A stretch of DNA of 64,000 nt, taken from the NCBI RefSeq assembly GCF_900182735.1, contig NZ_FXTU01000001.1, positions 1 through 64,000 of the forward strand, written 5' to 3'. Shown piece after piece: positions 8,812 through 18,221 of the stretch; position 1 is the first letter of the stretch; each line of letters opens with the position of its first letter. A model generated the notes under the pieces. The model was not told the origin of the DNA. It did no database searches and saw only the letters and a list, made by a program, of their open reading frames with translations. The DNA comes from Laceyella tengchongensis (GTDB lineage Bacteria > Bacillota > Bacilli > Thermoactinomycetales > Thermoactinomycetaceae). The position numbers and the translations under genes were made by a program.

Positions 8812-9012
8812 TCATGGCTTTTCCTTTTTGTTGGAGGTGGGTTTGGCGGTGTGGGGGGCTGGTATTTCGAAGGGGTTTGTTTGCGGGAGAGGGACGTACC
8901 AACCTTCCCCGATATGGCGATACGACGACTTGTTTTTCTTGTGCAACGGGCAGAAATCGCATCGGCCGCCCGGCCGTTTTTCATAGCATGCGAGGCAACG
9001 GATTGGTTTCAT
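8812..9012 (-). CDS. small zinc-ribbon-like protein
   Basis: A 66-residue protein with two CxxC pairs close to the N terminus (CLAC at 6-9, CDFC at 18-21) and a proline/lysine-rich tail, the arrangement of a small zinc-binding knuckle. The ATG is preceded by aaaggag with good spacing, which argues for real translation. Family not recognised. It lies divergent to the suf operon across about 350 bases. Confidence 0.6.
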   Translation of the reverse strand: MKPIRCLACYEKRPGGRCDFCPLHKKNKSSYRHIGEGWYVPLPQTNPFEIPAPHTAKPTSNKKEKP

Positions 9013-9181
9013 GAAAAAACTCCTTTCTTGATGGATGAACGGATGCGGACGATTGCGAAAATAACAAATTCCTCGGCTGGAGAGTGAACCGCGAGAGGGG
9101 AAGATATCCTAATATCAAGGATTTCCACGGAACGTGCGAAACTTCGCTTGCTATAGGGATATGTGTGAAGTAAAATAAAAT

Positions 9182-9366
9182 GAGAATCACATGATAATCA
9201 CTCTAATTTAGTAAGCGGGTGGTAGAAGGTGGTTCTGGTATAACACACCCATGGTTTTTATTCCACTTTATTTTACCATCCATGGGTTCGCAAATCATAT
9301 CTCCAGAAAATAATCCCGCACCAATCAGCAGGAGATATATAACGAATGAACGATGGAGGAATGAAG
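9182..9366 (+). promoter_or_regulatory. suf operon upstream control region
   Basis: The 354-base gap before sufC has no gene. It contains a direct repeat gagaatcac / gataatcac (9182-9201) that loosely resembles half of a Fur-type box, and an exact inverted repeat acccatgg / ccatgggt (9247-9254 and 9280-9287). Either could be an operator or leader hairpin for iron- or cluster-responsive control; a match to a known regulator is not established. The true sufC binding site is gatggagga at 9352-9360. Confidence 0.35.
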
Positions 9367-10155
9367 ATGTCGAAAGCACCAAAACTGACGATAAAGAACT
9401 TGCACGCTTCCGTTGATGGGAAAGAGATTTTGAAAGGGGTGAACCTCGAGGTCAAAGGTGGCGAAGTGCATGCCATCATGGGTCCGAACGGAACCGGTAA
9501 AAGTACGCTGGCATCTGCGTTGATGGGCCATCCGCGTTATGAAGTGACTCAAGGGGAAGTGACCTTGGACGGAGAAAACCTGCTGGAGATGGAAGTGGAT
9601 GAGCGCGCCCGTGCAGGCCTGTTTTTGGCGATGCAGTACCCGGCAGAAGTGAGCGGGGTGACCAACTCCGATTTTTTGCGTAGCTCGATCAACGCTAAAC
9701 GCGGCGAAGGCAATGAGATTTCCCTGATGAAATTCATCCGCGAGCTGGATAAGAAGATGGAACTACTCGAAATGGATGAGAAGTTCGCGACCCGGTACCT
9801 GAACGAAGGTTTTTCCGGTGGGGAAAAGAAAAGAAATGAAATTCTGCAAATGATGATGCTGCAACCCCGCATCGCCATTATGGACGAAATCGACTCCGGT
9901 TTGGATATCGACGCGCTCAAAGTGGTAGCCAAAGGGGTAAACTCGATGTTGAGCGATGAGTTGGGCGTGTTGATGATCACCCACTATCAACGTTTGCTGA
10001 ACTACATCAAGCCAGATTATGTGCATGTATTCATGCAAGGGCGCATCGTGAAATCGGGTGGACCGGAATTGGCGGAGCGTTTGGAAGCAGAAGGCTACGA
10101 TTGGGTTAAAGAAGAACTGGGCATTGAAGACGAGACCGTCGGTCAAAAGGCGTAA
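9367..10155 (+). CDS. sufC: Fe-S cluster assembly ATPase SufC
   Basis: A 262-residue ABC ATPase. Walker A is GPNGTGKST (residues 39-47), the signature is FSGGEKKRNEILQ with the EKKR typical of SufC, and Walker B is IAIMDEIDSGLD. SufC dimerises with SufB and SufD and powers cluster assembly on the scaffold in the cytosol. Start at 9367 is chosen because ggagga lies six bases before it; two upstream in-frame ATGs have worse spacing. It is the first gene of a tight sufCDSUB operon. Confidence 0.97.
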   Translation: MSKAPKLTIKNLHASVDGKEILKGVNLEVKGGEVHAIMGPNGTGKSTLASALMGHPRYEVTQGEVTLDGENLLEMEVDERARAGLFLAMQYPAEVSGVTNSDFLRSSINAKRGEGNEISLMKFIRELDKKMELLEMDEKFATRYLNEGFSGGEKKRNEILQMMMLQPRIAIMDEIDSGLDIDALKVVAKGVNSMLSDELGVLMITHYQRLLNYIKPDYVHVFMQGRIVKSGGPELAERLEAEGYDWVKEELGIEDETVGQKA

Positions 10156-10170
10156 GGGGTGGTGCATAAG

Positions 10171-11478
10171 ATGAGTGTAGAAACCTGCGTGCTTTTTGAT
10201 GAAAGCGTTGTGAAGGGAATTGCCGCCAAAACGCAAGAACCGGCTTGGATGCTCAATGCCCGTCTAGAAGCATTTAAAGATGTCCCTAATTTGCCTTTAC
10301 CCAAACTGGAGCGCACCAATATCGACCGTTGGAATTTCACCGACTTTACGCCATTCACTGAAGAAGCGGCGATTGGTTCGCTTACTGAGTTGCCCGAAGA
10401 TGTGCAGGAGTTCATCTTTGACAAAGAGCAAGCCCATGTCATGGTTCAGAAAAACGGAAGTGTCATTTTCCGCCGCTTAGGCGATGACTTGGCTGAACAA
10501 GGCGTGTTGTTCACTGATTTGGCTAGTGCGGCGCGGGAAAACGAAGCGCTAGTGAAGAAGTTTTTCATGACTGACGGCATCAAGCGGGATGAACATCGCC
10601 TGTCGGCGCTTCACGCGGCTTTAAACAGCGGTGGCGTGTTCCTCTATGTGCCGCGCAATGTGGAAGTGAAGGTGCCGATCCAAGGATTGTTCTGGCTCGC
10701 TGGTGAGAAAGCGGCGATGATGCCTCATATCATCATTGTGGCGGAAGCCAACAGCCGCATCGACTTTGTAGCCAATTTCATCGCTCGTCCCGGTGACGAA
10801 GCGGCGTTTAACAATAGTGCAATCGAAGTGTTTGTCAGCGACGGGGCACGTGTGCGCGTGGCGACAGTGAGTAGCCTTGGCAAAGAGACCGTCGATGTCA
10901 TTTACCGTCGTTCCCTTGTTAGCCGTGACGGCCAACTGGAGTGGATTGTAGCCGACTTGAGTGAAGGTCGCGTGATTTCTGATAACACCACGCACTTAAA
11001 GGGCGAAGGCGGTATGGTAAATGTGAAAACCGTCGTGTTAGGCACGGATGAGATGAGAGCCAACGTTACTTCGTCCATTCATCATTGGGGTCGTCACACG
11101 GCCAGCGACATCAATGCGCGTTCGGTGATGAAAGATTCGGCTACCAGCATTTTGAACAGTATCACCAAGATTGAAAAAGGTGCGAGTAAGTCTGACGGCC
11201 AACAGTCGGGCAAGGTGCTGATGTTGAGCCCAGATGCACGGGGGGACGCTAACCCGATTCTCTTGATCGATGAGAATGATGTGACTGCAGGGCACGCTGC
11301 GAGTGTGGGGCGGATCGATCCGACCCAACTTTATTATTTGATGTCCCGCGGAATCAGCCGCCGCGAAGCTGAAAAGTTGATCATCCGCGGGTTTCTGGAT
11401 GCGGTGGTTTCCCAGATTCCTTCTGAAAGCCTGCAAGCCAGCATCCATCGCCTGATTGAAAGGAAGCTCCAATCATGA
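10171..11478 (+). CDS. sufD: Fe-S cluster assembly protein SufD
   Basis: A 435-residue member of the SufB/SufD beta-helix family. It carries GGVFLYVPRNVEVKVP in the middle and the conserved C-terminal block AGHAASVGRIDPTQLYYLMSRG, followed by REAEKLIIRGFLD. SufD forms the SufBC2D scaffold complex. The ATG at 10171 sits ten bases behind aaggggt; two GTG codons just upstream are in frame but too close to it. sufS starts four bases before its stop. Confidence 0.96.
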   Translation: MSVETCVLFDESVVKGIAAKTQEPAWMLNARLEAFKDVPNLPLPKLERTNIDRWNFTDFTPFTEEAAIGSLTELPEDVQEFIFDKEQAHVMVQKNGSVIFRRLGDDLAEQGVLFTDLASAARENEALVKKFFMTDGIKRDEHRLSALHAALNSGGVFLYVPRNVEVKVPIQGLFWLAGEKAAMMPHIIIVAEANSRIDFVANFIARPGDEAAFNNSAIEVFVSDGARVRVATVSSLGKETVDVIYRRSLVSRDGQLEWIVADLSEGRVISDNTTHLKGEGGMVNVKTVVLGTDEMRANVTSSIHHWGRHTASDINARSVMKDSATSILNSITKIEKGASKSDGQQSGKVLMLSPDARGDANPILLIDENDVTAGHAASVGRIDPTQLYYLMSRGISRREAEKLIIRGFLDAVVSQIPSESLQASIHRLIERKLQS

Positions 11479-12695
11479 ACGGCCTGAAACGGGATTTCCC
11501 GATTTTGCAGCAAGAGGTGAATGGGCACCCGCTCGTTTACTTGGACAGTGCCGCTACCTCGCAAAAGCCCTTGCAAGTGATTCAAGCGTTGGAAGAGTAT
11601 TATCGCGGATACAATTCCAATGTGCATCGGGGTGTTCACACCCTTGGGTCCAAAGCGACTGACGCGTATGAAGGGGCGCGCGAAAAAGTGCGCCGCTTTG
11701 TGAACGCTCGCTCCATTAAGGAAATCGTCTTCACGCGTGGCACCACCACGGCGCTCAACATGGTAGCCGCAAGCTACGCCAAACCACGCCTGCAAGCTGG
11801 GGATGAAATCATCTTGACCCCGGCTGAGCACCACAGCAACCTGATTCCCTGGCAACAAGTGGCCAAGGCGACTGGCGCGACGTTGAAGTATTTTCCGCTT
11901 GCAGCGGATGGTACACTGGAGATGGGGAAAGTGAAAGAGATGATCACGCCCCAAACCAAGATCGTCGCGATGCAACATGTGTCCAATGTGCTGGGAACGG
12001 TACATCCGATCAAAGAAATTGCCCAGCTCGTTCATGCCCAAGGCGGCGTCATCGTGATCGATGGTGCGCAAAGCGCTCCCCATTTGAAAGTGGATGTGCG
12101 GGAGTTGGATGTGGACTTCTTCGCTTTCTCTGGTCATAAGATGTGTGGTCCGACTGGAATCGGGGTGCTGTACGGCAAGGAAGAGTTGCTGGAGCAGATG
12201 GAACCGATCGAATTTGGTGGCGAGATGATCGATTATGTGGATCTGTATGATGCCACGTGGAAAGAGTTGCCTTGGAAGTTTGAAGGGGGAACCCCGATCA
12301 TCGCTGGCGCCATCGGTTTGGGCGCAGCCATCGACTATTTGGAAGCGATTGGACTTGATAAGATCGAAGAGCACGACCGGAAGTTGGCCAGCTATGCAGT
12401 AGAACGCTTAAGCCAGATTGAAGGGTTGACCATCTTTGGTCCGCGTGAAGGACGGTTGGGCGTGGTCACCTTCAATTTGGGCGACGTTCATCCCCATGAT
12501 GTAGCGACGGTGCTCGATGCGGAGGGCATCGCTGTGCGGGCTGGGCATCATTGTTGTCAGCCGCTCATGCGTCAATTGCAAGTGACGGCCACCGCCCGGG
12601 CGAGTTTTTATCTATACAACGATGAAGCCGATATTGACCTGTTGGTGAAAGGTTTACAAAAAACAAAGGAGTACTTCGGACATGTCATTAGATGA
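11475..12695 (+). CDS. sufS: cysteine desulfurase SufS
   Basis: A 406-residue PLP enzyme of the group II desulfurases. The pyridoxal lysine is in FAFSGHKMCGPTG, the catalytic-cysteine region is AVRAGHHCCQPLM, and the opening FPILQQEVNGHPLVYLDSAATSQKP is typical. It removes sulfur from cysteine and passes persulfide to SufU. Start overlaps sufD by four bases (ATGA), and its own 3' end overlaps sufU by 14, so translation is coupled. Confidence 0.97.
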   Translation: MNGLKRDFPILQQEVNGHPLVYLDSAATSQKPLQVIQALEEYYRGYNSNVHRGVHTLGSKATDAYEGAREKVRRFVNARSIKEIVFTRGTTTALNMVAASYAKPRLQAGDEIILTPAEHHSNLIPWQQVAKATGATLKYFPLAADGTLEMGKVKEMITPQTKIVAMQHVSNVLGTVHPIKEIAQLVHAQGGVIVIDGAQSAPHLKVDVRELDVDFFAFSGHKMCGPTGIGVLYGKEELLEQMEPIEFGGEMIDYVDLYDATWKELPWKFEGGTPIIAGAIGLGAAIDYLEAIGLDKIEEHDRKLASYAVERLSQIEGLTIFGPREGRLGVVTFNLGDVHPHDVATVLDAEGIAVRAGHHCCQPLMRQLQVTATARASFYLYNDEADIDLLVKGLQKTKEYFGHVIR

Positions 12696-13110
12696 TCTGT
12701 ATCGCCGGGTGATAATGGATCATTACCAACGCCCGCGCAACCGGGGACGGATCGAAGATGGGGCGGTTACTGTTGATCTGAACAACCCCACTTGCGGTGA
12801 CAGCATCTCGTTGCAAATGCGCGTGGAAGACGGTGTGATCCAAGATGCGAAGTTTTTGGGAGAAGGATGCTCCATTAGCCTGGCTTCCGCTTCGATGATG
12901 ACGGAAGCGGTGATCGGATTGTCACCGGAGAAAGGTTTGGAGCTGGTTGACCTTTTTTCACGCCTCATGCAAGGGGAAGAAGTCGACATGGAACAGTTTC
13001 CGCTTGAGGATATTGAGGCATTGACAGGAGTGGCCAAATTCCCCGCGCGGATCAAATGTGCGACTTTGGCCTGGAAGGCATTGGAGAAAGGTTTGAAAGA
13101 AAAGCATTGA
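12682..13110 (+). CDS. sufU: SufU zinc-dependent sulfur transferase
   Basis: A 142-residue IscU-like protein. The three zinc-binding cysteines with the adjacent Asp are visible (NPTCGD, GEGCSISLAS, IKCATLAW), and the insert that separates SufU from IscU is present between the second and third cysteine. SufU accepts persulfide from SufS and relays it to SufBCD. It overlaps sufS and has aaggag upstream. Confidence 0.96.
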   Translation: MSLDDLYRRVIMDHYQRPRNRGRIEDGAVTVDLNNPTCGDSISLQMRVEDGVIQDAKFLGEGCSISLASASMMTEAVIGLSPEKGLELVDLFSRLMQGEEVDMEQFPLEDIEALTGVAKFPARIKCATLAWKALEKGLKEKH

Positions 13111-13216
13111 CCTGATGGAAGGAACGGGATCGCCCTTTTGCGCAGGACGACTGGATCAGCGCCAAAGGGCCCCGGCTCCTGATGGCATATGGATAAACGA
13201 AGAGGAGGAGAAGGCC

Positions 13217-14641
13217 GTGGCACAAAACATTCCCGAGATATCGGAATACAGGTACGGTTTTCGTGATAAGGACGTCTCGGTTTTCCGGTCCAAGAAAGGG
13301 CTGAGCCGCCAAGTAGTGGAGGAGATCTCCCGCATGAAAGGCGAACCCGAATGGATGCTGGAATTCCGTTTGAAGGCATTGGAGCAATTCTACAAAATGC
13401 CCATGCCGGAATCAACCAACAGCAAATGGTTCTCCCTGTTGCCGGGAAACCTCGATGAACTGGATTTCGACGACATCACCTACTACGTCAAACCATCTGA
13501 GCGGCAAGGCCGTTCTTGGGACGAAGTGCCGGATGAGATCAAGCAAACCTTCGACAAGCTGGGCATTCCCGAGGCGGAACAGAAGTTTTTGGCCGGGGTG
13601 TCGGCGCAATACGAGTCTGAGGTTGTATACCACAACATGCAAAAAGAGTTGGAAGAGCAAGGGGTTATCTTCTGCGACACGGATACCGCTTTGCGCGAGT
13701 ACCCAGAGCTGTTGAAAGAATACTTCGGTACGGTTGTTCCGATTACGGACAACAAGTTTGCCGCATTGAACAGTGCGGTGTGGAGCGGTGGAAGCTTTAT
13801 TTACGTCCCCAAAGGGGTGCGTTGCGAAGTGCCGCTGCAAGCTTACTTCCGTATCAACTCGGAGAACATGGGGCAGTTTGAGCGGACACTGATCATCGTG
13901 GATGAGGGCGCGTTTGTGCATTATGTGGAAGGTTGTACGGCGCCGATCTACAGCACGGACTCCCTGCACAGCGCAGTAGTGGAGATCGTGGTGAAAGATA
14001 ACGCGCGTTGCCGTTACACTACCATCCAAAACTGGGCTCCCAACATTTACAACCTGGTAACCAAGCGGGCGGTAGCTCATGCAGGCGCCCACATGGAATG
14101 GGTTGATGGCAACATCGGTTCTAAATTGACCATGAAATATCCCGCCGTCATCATGAAAGGGGAAGGTGCTAAAGCTGACATTCTGTCCATCGCTGTAGCC
14201 GGAAAAGGGCAGCACCAAGATGCGGGTGCGAAAGTGGTCGCCTTGGCTCCAAACTGCACATCTACGATCATTTCTAAGTCGATCAGCAAACAGGGCGGTA
14301 AAGTGACTTACCGCGGCTTGACGGCATTTGGCAAAAACGCGGAAGGCTCCAAAGCCAATGTGAAGTGCGATACGCTGATCTTGGATGACCAATCCACATC
14401 GGACACGATTCCGTACAACGAGATCAAAGCGGACAATGTTACGCTTGAACACGAAGCGACCGTGTCCAAAGTGAGTGAAGAGCAGCTCTTTTACCTGATG
14501 AGCCGCGGGTTGTCAGAAAACGAAGCGACGCAGATGATTATCATGGGCTTCATCGAACCGTTTACCAAAGAATTGCCCATGGAGTACGCTGTGGAGATGA
14601 ACCGCCTGATCAAATTTGAGATGGAAGGCTCTATCGGTTAA
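13217..14641 (+). CDS. sufB: Fe-S cluster assembly scaffold SufB
   Basis: A 474-residue SufB protein. It shows the family opening after the GTG start (IPEISEYRYGFRDKDVSVF), GSFIYVPKGVRCEVPLQ, EGCTAPIYSTDSLHSAVVEI and the C-terminal VSEEQLFYLMSRGLSENEA. The open frame extends about 34 codons upstream, but the GTG at 13217 has a perfect gaggaggag site and matches known SufB starts. SufB builds the cluster with SufC and SufD. It is the last gene of the operon and is followed by a terminator. Confidence 0.96.
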   Translation: MAQNIPEISEYRYGFRDKDVSVFRSKKGLSRQVVEEISRMKGEPEWMLEFRLKALEQFYKMPMPESTNSKWFSLLPGNLDELDFDDITYYVKPSERQGRSWDEVPDEIKQTFDKLGIPEAEQKFLAGVSAQYESEVVYHNMQKELEEQGVIFCDTDTALREYPELLKEYFGTVVPITDNKFAALNSAVWSGGSFIYVPKGVRCEVPLQAYFRINSENMGQFERTLIIVDEGAFVHYVEGCTAPIYSTDSLHSAVVEIVVKDNARCRYTTIQNWAPNIYNLVTKRAVAHAGAHMEWVDGNIGSKLTMKYPAVIMKGEGAKADILSIAVAGKGQHQDAGAKVVALAPNCTSTIISKSISKQGGKVTYRGLTAFGKNAEGSKANVKCDTLILDDQSTSDTIPYNEIKADNVTLEHEATVSKVSEEQLFYLMSRGLSENEATQMIIMGFIEPFTKELPMEYAVEMNRLIKFEMEGSIG

Positions 14642-14655
14642 TCGCAAATTGTGCA

Positions 14656-14690
14656 ACTCCCCGCTGGGTTTAGGCGGGGAGTGTTTGTTT
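14656..14690 (+). terminator. suf operon terminator
   Basis: Arms actccccgc / gcggggagt (9 bp) with a nine-base loop and a T-rich tail, placed 15 bases after sufB. Confidence 0.88.
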
Positions 14691-14763
14691 ATGCAATCGC
14701 CAAAGTATTAAGGGCTTATCAAAGAAATGGACATGGCATGACCAAAAGAACCTGGTGAGAGAC

Positions 14764-14812
14764 AACAAGGCTCGTTGCGCGCTTACTGAGCGCGGCAACG
14801 AGCCTTGTTTGC
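14764..14812. terminator. long inverted repeat, probable convergent terminator
   Basis: A 15-base perfect inverted repeat (arms 14764-14778 and 14795-14809) whose stem can be lengthened by gcgc in the loop. It lies between the suf operon and the convergent dap genes, with only weak T-runs. Confidence 0.7.
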
Positions 14813-14917
14813 ATTTGCGGCTTATCCGGCCGCGAAGGGAAAGATAAACGGACGTTATTTCGAGTAGGGCGTATCAAGCAAATCAAGTAGGTGGGTAGGC
14901 TCCCTTTCATCTAAAGG

Positions 14918-16051
14918 CTATGCTTGGCCCAACTTCGTCAAGTAACGAGACATCACATCCACGGCCACGCTGATGGCCTCCTCTTGCGGTTCGATTTTTG
15001 GATGGTGTAGCCCGTAGGGAGTGTCCACCCCAAGCCAGAACATAAAGCCGGGAATCTCCCGCAGAAAATAGCCGAAGTCTTCGCCTGTCATCGCTTCCCG
15101 GCAGGTGATCAGGGTGTAGGGCGTCTCGGTTTTGACCCAATCCATGAAAGCAAGGGTCAAGGCTTCATCATTATCTACTTGGCAGTAATTGGCGCCCCAG
15201 TCGATGGTAGCTTGGCAAGCAAATCCTTGTTCGATGCCTTGCACCAGTTGTTCGATGCGTGCCTTCACCCTGTGCATCGTTTCCATAGACAGTGTGCGGA
15301 TGGTCCCTTCGAGGCGGGCTTGTCCTGCGATGATGTTTTGTTTGGTGCCGACGGACATTTTGCCGATGGTGATGATGGCCGAGTCGATCGGGTCCACATT
15401 GCGCGAGACGATCGTCTGCAACTGCATCACCAACTGCGAGGCGGCAATCGCCATGTCATTGGCAAGATGCGGACGGGCTGCATGACCGCTGGTACCGGTG
15501 AGATCGATGAAGCATTCGGAGGTGTTGGCAAACAAGATGCCCGGTTTGGTGGCGATGGTGCCCACCGGATACTCTGGGGCGATGTGTAGAGCGAAGATCA
15601 TGTCGGGTTTCCATTCCTTGAATGGTTCGCTATTTAACATCGGTTGCGCACCACCCGGCCCCTCTTCTGCCGGCTGGAACAGGAAGAGCAGATCATCGCG
15701 CAACGGCTGATGCGCAAAGTGGCTGATCAAGCCGAGGGCGATGGTCATATGGATATCGTGTCCACATGCATGCATATAGCCCTCATGCCGAGAGCGGAAC
15801 GGATAAGTGGTTTGCTCGGTGATCGGCAATCCATCCATATCGGCCCGGTAAGCGATGCATTTTTGCGGTTGGGTTCCGGGAATTTTGATCAAAATGCCCG
15901 TTTTCCATGTTTTGATCTGCAATCGGTTCGGTAGGGTGCGTAGGTAATCTAAGAGAAATTGTTGGGTTTTCCACTCTTGAAAGCCAGGTTCGGGAATCTG
16001 ATGCAATTCGCGGCGCACCTGGATGAGCGTTTCTAATTGTGACCGGGACAT
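14918..16051 (-). CDS. N-acetyldiaminopimelate deacetylase, M20 family
   Basis: A 377-residue M20 metallopeptidase-type amidohydrolase. Metal-binding segments HACGHDIHMTIALG (about residues 92-105) and PAEEGPGGA (about 126-134) are intact, as is a C-terminal TGEDFGYFL. In Bacillus the homologue (YkuR) removes acetate from N-acetyl-LL-diaminopimelate, the last acetyl-branch step of lysine and peptidoglycan precursor synthesis. The context supports that role, since dapH lies two genes upstream in the same operon. The alternative is a hippurate or amino-acid acylase. Start has a taggaggt site. Confidence 0.88.
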   Translation of the reverse strand: MSRSQLETLIQVRRELHQIPEPGFQEWKTQQFLLDYLRTLPNRLQIKTWKTGILIKIPGTQPQKCIAYRADMDGLPITEQTTYPFRSRHEGYMHACGHDIHMTIALGLISHFAHQPLRDDLLFLFQPAEEGPGGAQPMLNSEPFKEWKPDMIFALHIAPEYPVGTIATKPGILFANTSECFIDLTGTSGHAARPHLANDMAIAASQLVMQLQTIVSRNVDPIDSAIITIGKMSVGTKQNIIAGQARLEGTIRTLSMETMHRVKARIEQLVQGIEQGFACQATIDWGANYCQVDNDEALTLAFMDWVKTETPYTLITCREAMTGEDFGYFLREIPGFMFWLGVDTPYGLHHPKIEPQEEAISVAVDVMSRYLTKLGQA

Positions 16052-16062
16052 CAGTTTACCTC

Positions 16063-17271
16063 CTAGGCAGGTTCCATCTGCGTGATTAAGCGTTCCAATG
16101 TTTCTATGAAAAATGTGACTTCCGTGCGAGTTAGGGTAAGCGGGGGTAACAGGCGCACAACGGTTTTGGCCGTCACATTAACCAATATTCCCGCCTCCAG
16201 CAATTCGCTTTGCAAGCGTTTCACTTGCTCAGCGGATAGATGCGTGCGTATCCCTAGCATCATTCCGCGGCCATCCACGCCTTTGAAAACACGGGGATGT
16301 GCTTGTTGCAACCGATAAAGCTCTTCCCAAAGAGCATCGGCCACCTGGCGCCCCTGTTCCAGCAAGCCGTCTTCCAACAAGACATCTAGCACTGCATTGC
16401 CCAAAGCGGCGCTCAACGGGGAGGGAGCAAACGTCGTTCCGTGGTCTCCGGGTTGGAACAAGTCCGCTACATGCGCGCTAGCGATCAGGCCTCCCAGCGG
16501 CAACCCACCGCCAATTCCCTTGGCGAAGAGGATGATATCGGGAGAGAGGGCGAAGTGCTGGTAGGCAAATAGTTTTCCGGTGCGGCCGATTCCAGTTTGG
16601 ATCTCATCGACCAAGAACAACATCTGCTCCTCTTTGCACAACCGCTCGATTGTTTCCAAATAAGCGCGCTCCAGAGACACGACCCCACCCGCACCTAGGA
16701 TCGGTTCCACCAAAATAGCGGCTGGACGATGCGTGCGGCAAACTTCCATCAACGAATCAATCTGGTTGGGTTCTACTTCAAAGACGGGGAAGTCTGGTTG
16801 CGGGAAGTCTTGGTAGACCCCAGGTTGCCGGGTGAGCCGCAATGCGCCCAATGTGCGGCCGTGGAAACTGTTATTCAAGACGACAATGCCTTGGCGCCCA
16901 TGCTGTTCGCGCTGAATCCATTTGTGGACCAGTTTGACGGCGGCTTCCGTCGCTTCAGCCCCGGAATTGGAGAAATAGACCTTGCCTTGGCCGAACGTAT
17001 GCTTTACCAAACGCTCAGCGAGTCGGATTGCCGGGGGATTTAAAAAAAGGTTGGAGATGTGGAGGAAGCGGCGCCCCTGTTCTTCTAGCGCTTCCAAGAT
17101 TCGGGGGTGGGAATGGCCAAGGGTGTTGACCGCCAGCCCCGTGAACAGATCTAGATAGCGTTTCCCCTCCGTGTCGTAGAGATAATTTCCTTCAGCTTTG
17201 CCGATGGCGATGGGGTAACGCGAAACGGTGGACATGATGTAAGCTTGGTCCAGCTGTTGCCATGTTTGCAT
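16063..17271 (-). CDS. class III aminotransferase, probable N-acetyl-LL-DAP aminotransferase
   Basis: A 402-residue PLP-dependent class III aminotransferase. Typical segments are NSGAEATEAAVKLV, NSFHGRTLGAL, LVDEIQTGIGRTG and the PLP lysine in LFAKGIGGGLPLGG (about residue 252). The nearest well-known enzymes are acetylornithine aminotransferases (ArgD). Here it lies 11 bases before the acetyl-DAP deacetylase and just after dapH, so it probably aminates N-acetyl-2-amino-6-ketopimelate, a job usually given to a class I enzyme in Bacillus. Dual ArgD/DapC activity is possible. Good gggagtg site before the ATG. Confidence 0.87.
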   Translation of the reverse strand: MQTWQQLDQAYIMSTVSRYPIAIGKAEGNYLYDTEGKRYLDLFTGLAVNTLGHSHPRILEALEEQGRRFLHISNLFLNPPAIRLAERLVKHTFGQGKVYFSNSGAEATEAAVKLVHKWIQREQHGRQGIVVLNNSFHGRTLGALRLTRQPGVYQDFPQPDFPVFEVEPNQIDSLMEVCRTHRPAAILVEPILGAGGVVSLERAYLETIERLCKEEQMLFLVDEIQTGIGRTGKLFAYQHFALSPDIILFAKGIGGGLPLGGLIASAHVADLFQPGDHGTTFAPSPLSAALGNAVLDVLLEDGLLEQGRQVADALWEELYRLQQAHPRVFKGVDGRGMMLGIRTHLSAEQVKRLQSELLEAGILVNVTAKTVVRLLPPLTLTRTEVTFFIETLERLITQMEPA

Positions 17272-17336
17272 GGTGGTTCACTCCCTAAGAAGGCCAGATA
17301 GTAAAAGGAGGCCCCGAAGGGCCTGTGGAGAAGGGT

Positions 17337-18047
17337 TTAGAGATCGCGCAAGGCTTGGATGATCTCCGTTTTGGAACGGGTTTTGTCATCGATCTCTTTG
17401 ATGATGCGAGCCGGCGTGCCGGCAACAACCACATTGGGCGGTACATCTTTGGTGACGACCGCTCCAGCGGCTACAACAGAGCCTTTACCGATGCGCACGC
17501 CTTCCAGCACAACCGCGTTGGCACCGATCACAACATCATCTTCCACGATAACTGGGGTAGCGGATGGCGGTTCAATCACGCCGGCAATGACCGCACCAGC
17601 ACCGATGTGGCAGTTTTTGCCGATGGTGCCGCGGCCGCCGATAATCGCGTTCATGTCGATCATGGTGCCTTCACCGATCACAGAGCCGATGTTGATGACA
17701 GCACCCATCATAATGACAGCGTTCGGTCCGATTTCCACTTGGTCGCGGATAATTGCGCCAGGTTCAATCCGCGCCGGAATGTTTTTCATGTCCAACAGCG
17801 GAATCGCCGAATTGCGACGGTCATGCTCTACTACATAGTCTTCGATGTGCTCTTTGTTAGCGGTCAACACCGGTTCAAGGTCTTTCCAGTCTCCAAAGAC
17901 AACGCCCACTTGCCCAGTGATGAACGTTTGGACATTTGGCCCGAAATCAATGTGATCCAATTGACCTTTGATATGTATCTTAACCGGAGTTTTCTTTTCG
18001 CTTTTTTGAATGAACTCGATGATTTGGTGAGCGTTCATTTCTTTCAT
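17337..18047 (-). CDS. dapH: tetrahydrodipicolinate N-acetyltransferase
   Basis: A 236-residue hexapeptide-repeat acyltransferase. After an N-terminal helical domain (MNAHQIIEFIQKSEKKTPVK) the repeats run from about residue 90 (GAIIRDQVEIGPNAVIMMGA) to 215, a left-handed beta helix. Length and start match DapH, which acetylates tetrahydrodipicolinate and commits it to the acetylated diaminopimelate route. Start behind agaaagga. It is the first gene of a three-gene minus-strand operon with the aminotransferase and deacetylase. Confidence 0.95.
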   Translation of the reverse strand: MKEMNAHQIIEFIQKSEKKTPVKIHIKGQLDHIDFGPNVQTFITGQVGVVFGDWKDLEPVLTANKEHIEDYVVEHDRRNSAIPLLDMKNIPARIEPGAIIRDQVEIGPNAVIMMGAVINIGSVIGEGTMIDMNAIIGGRGTIGKNCHIGAGAVIAGVIEPPSATPVIVEDDVVIGANAVVLEGVRIGKGSVVAAGAVVTKDVPPNVVVAGTPARIIKEIDDKTRSKTEIIQALRDL

Positions 18048-18088
18048 GTACAGGCATCCTTTCTGTGGGAAGGTACAAGTTCACTGAA

Positions 18089-18118
18089 AGTATATCACAA
18101 CCGCTTTTGCAGAGTGAA
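18089..18118 (-). promoter_or_regulatory. promoter of the dapH operon
   Basis: Read on the minus strand: TTCACT, 18 bases, TATACT, about 40 bases before the dapH start. No lysine riboswitch is seen between it and the gene, so the short leader suggests other control. Confidence 0.5.
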
Positions 18119-18221
18119 GGGCTTGTAGATAAACACCGTTGCAATCGGCGCCGCAGATAATGAGAAAACAGTATCTATGTGTTAGCCGCATGGGCGTTGT
18201 AATCGCTTGCAATCATGACAA

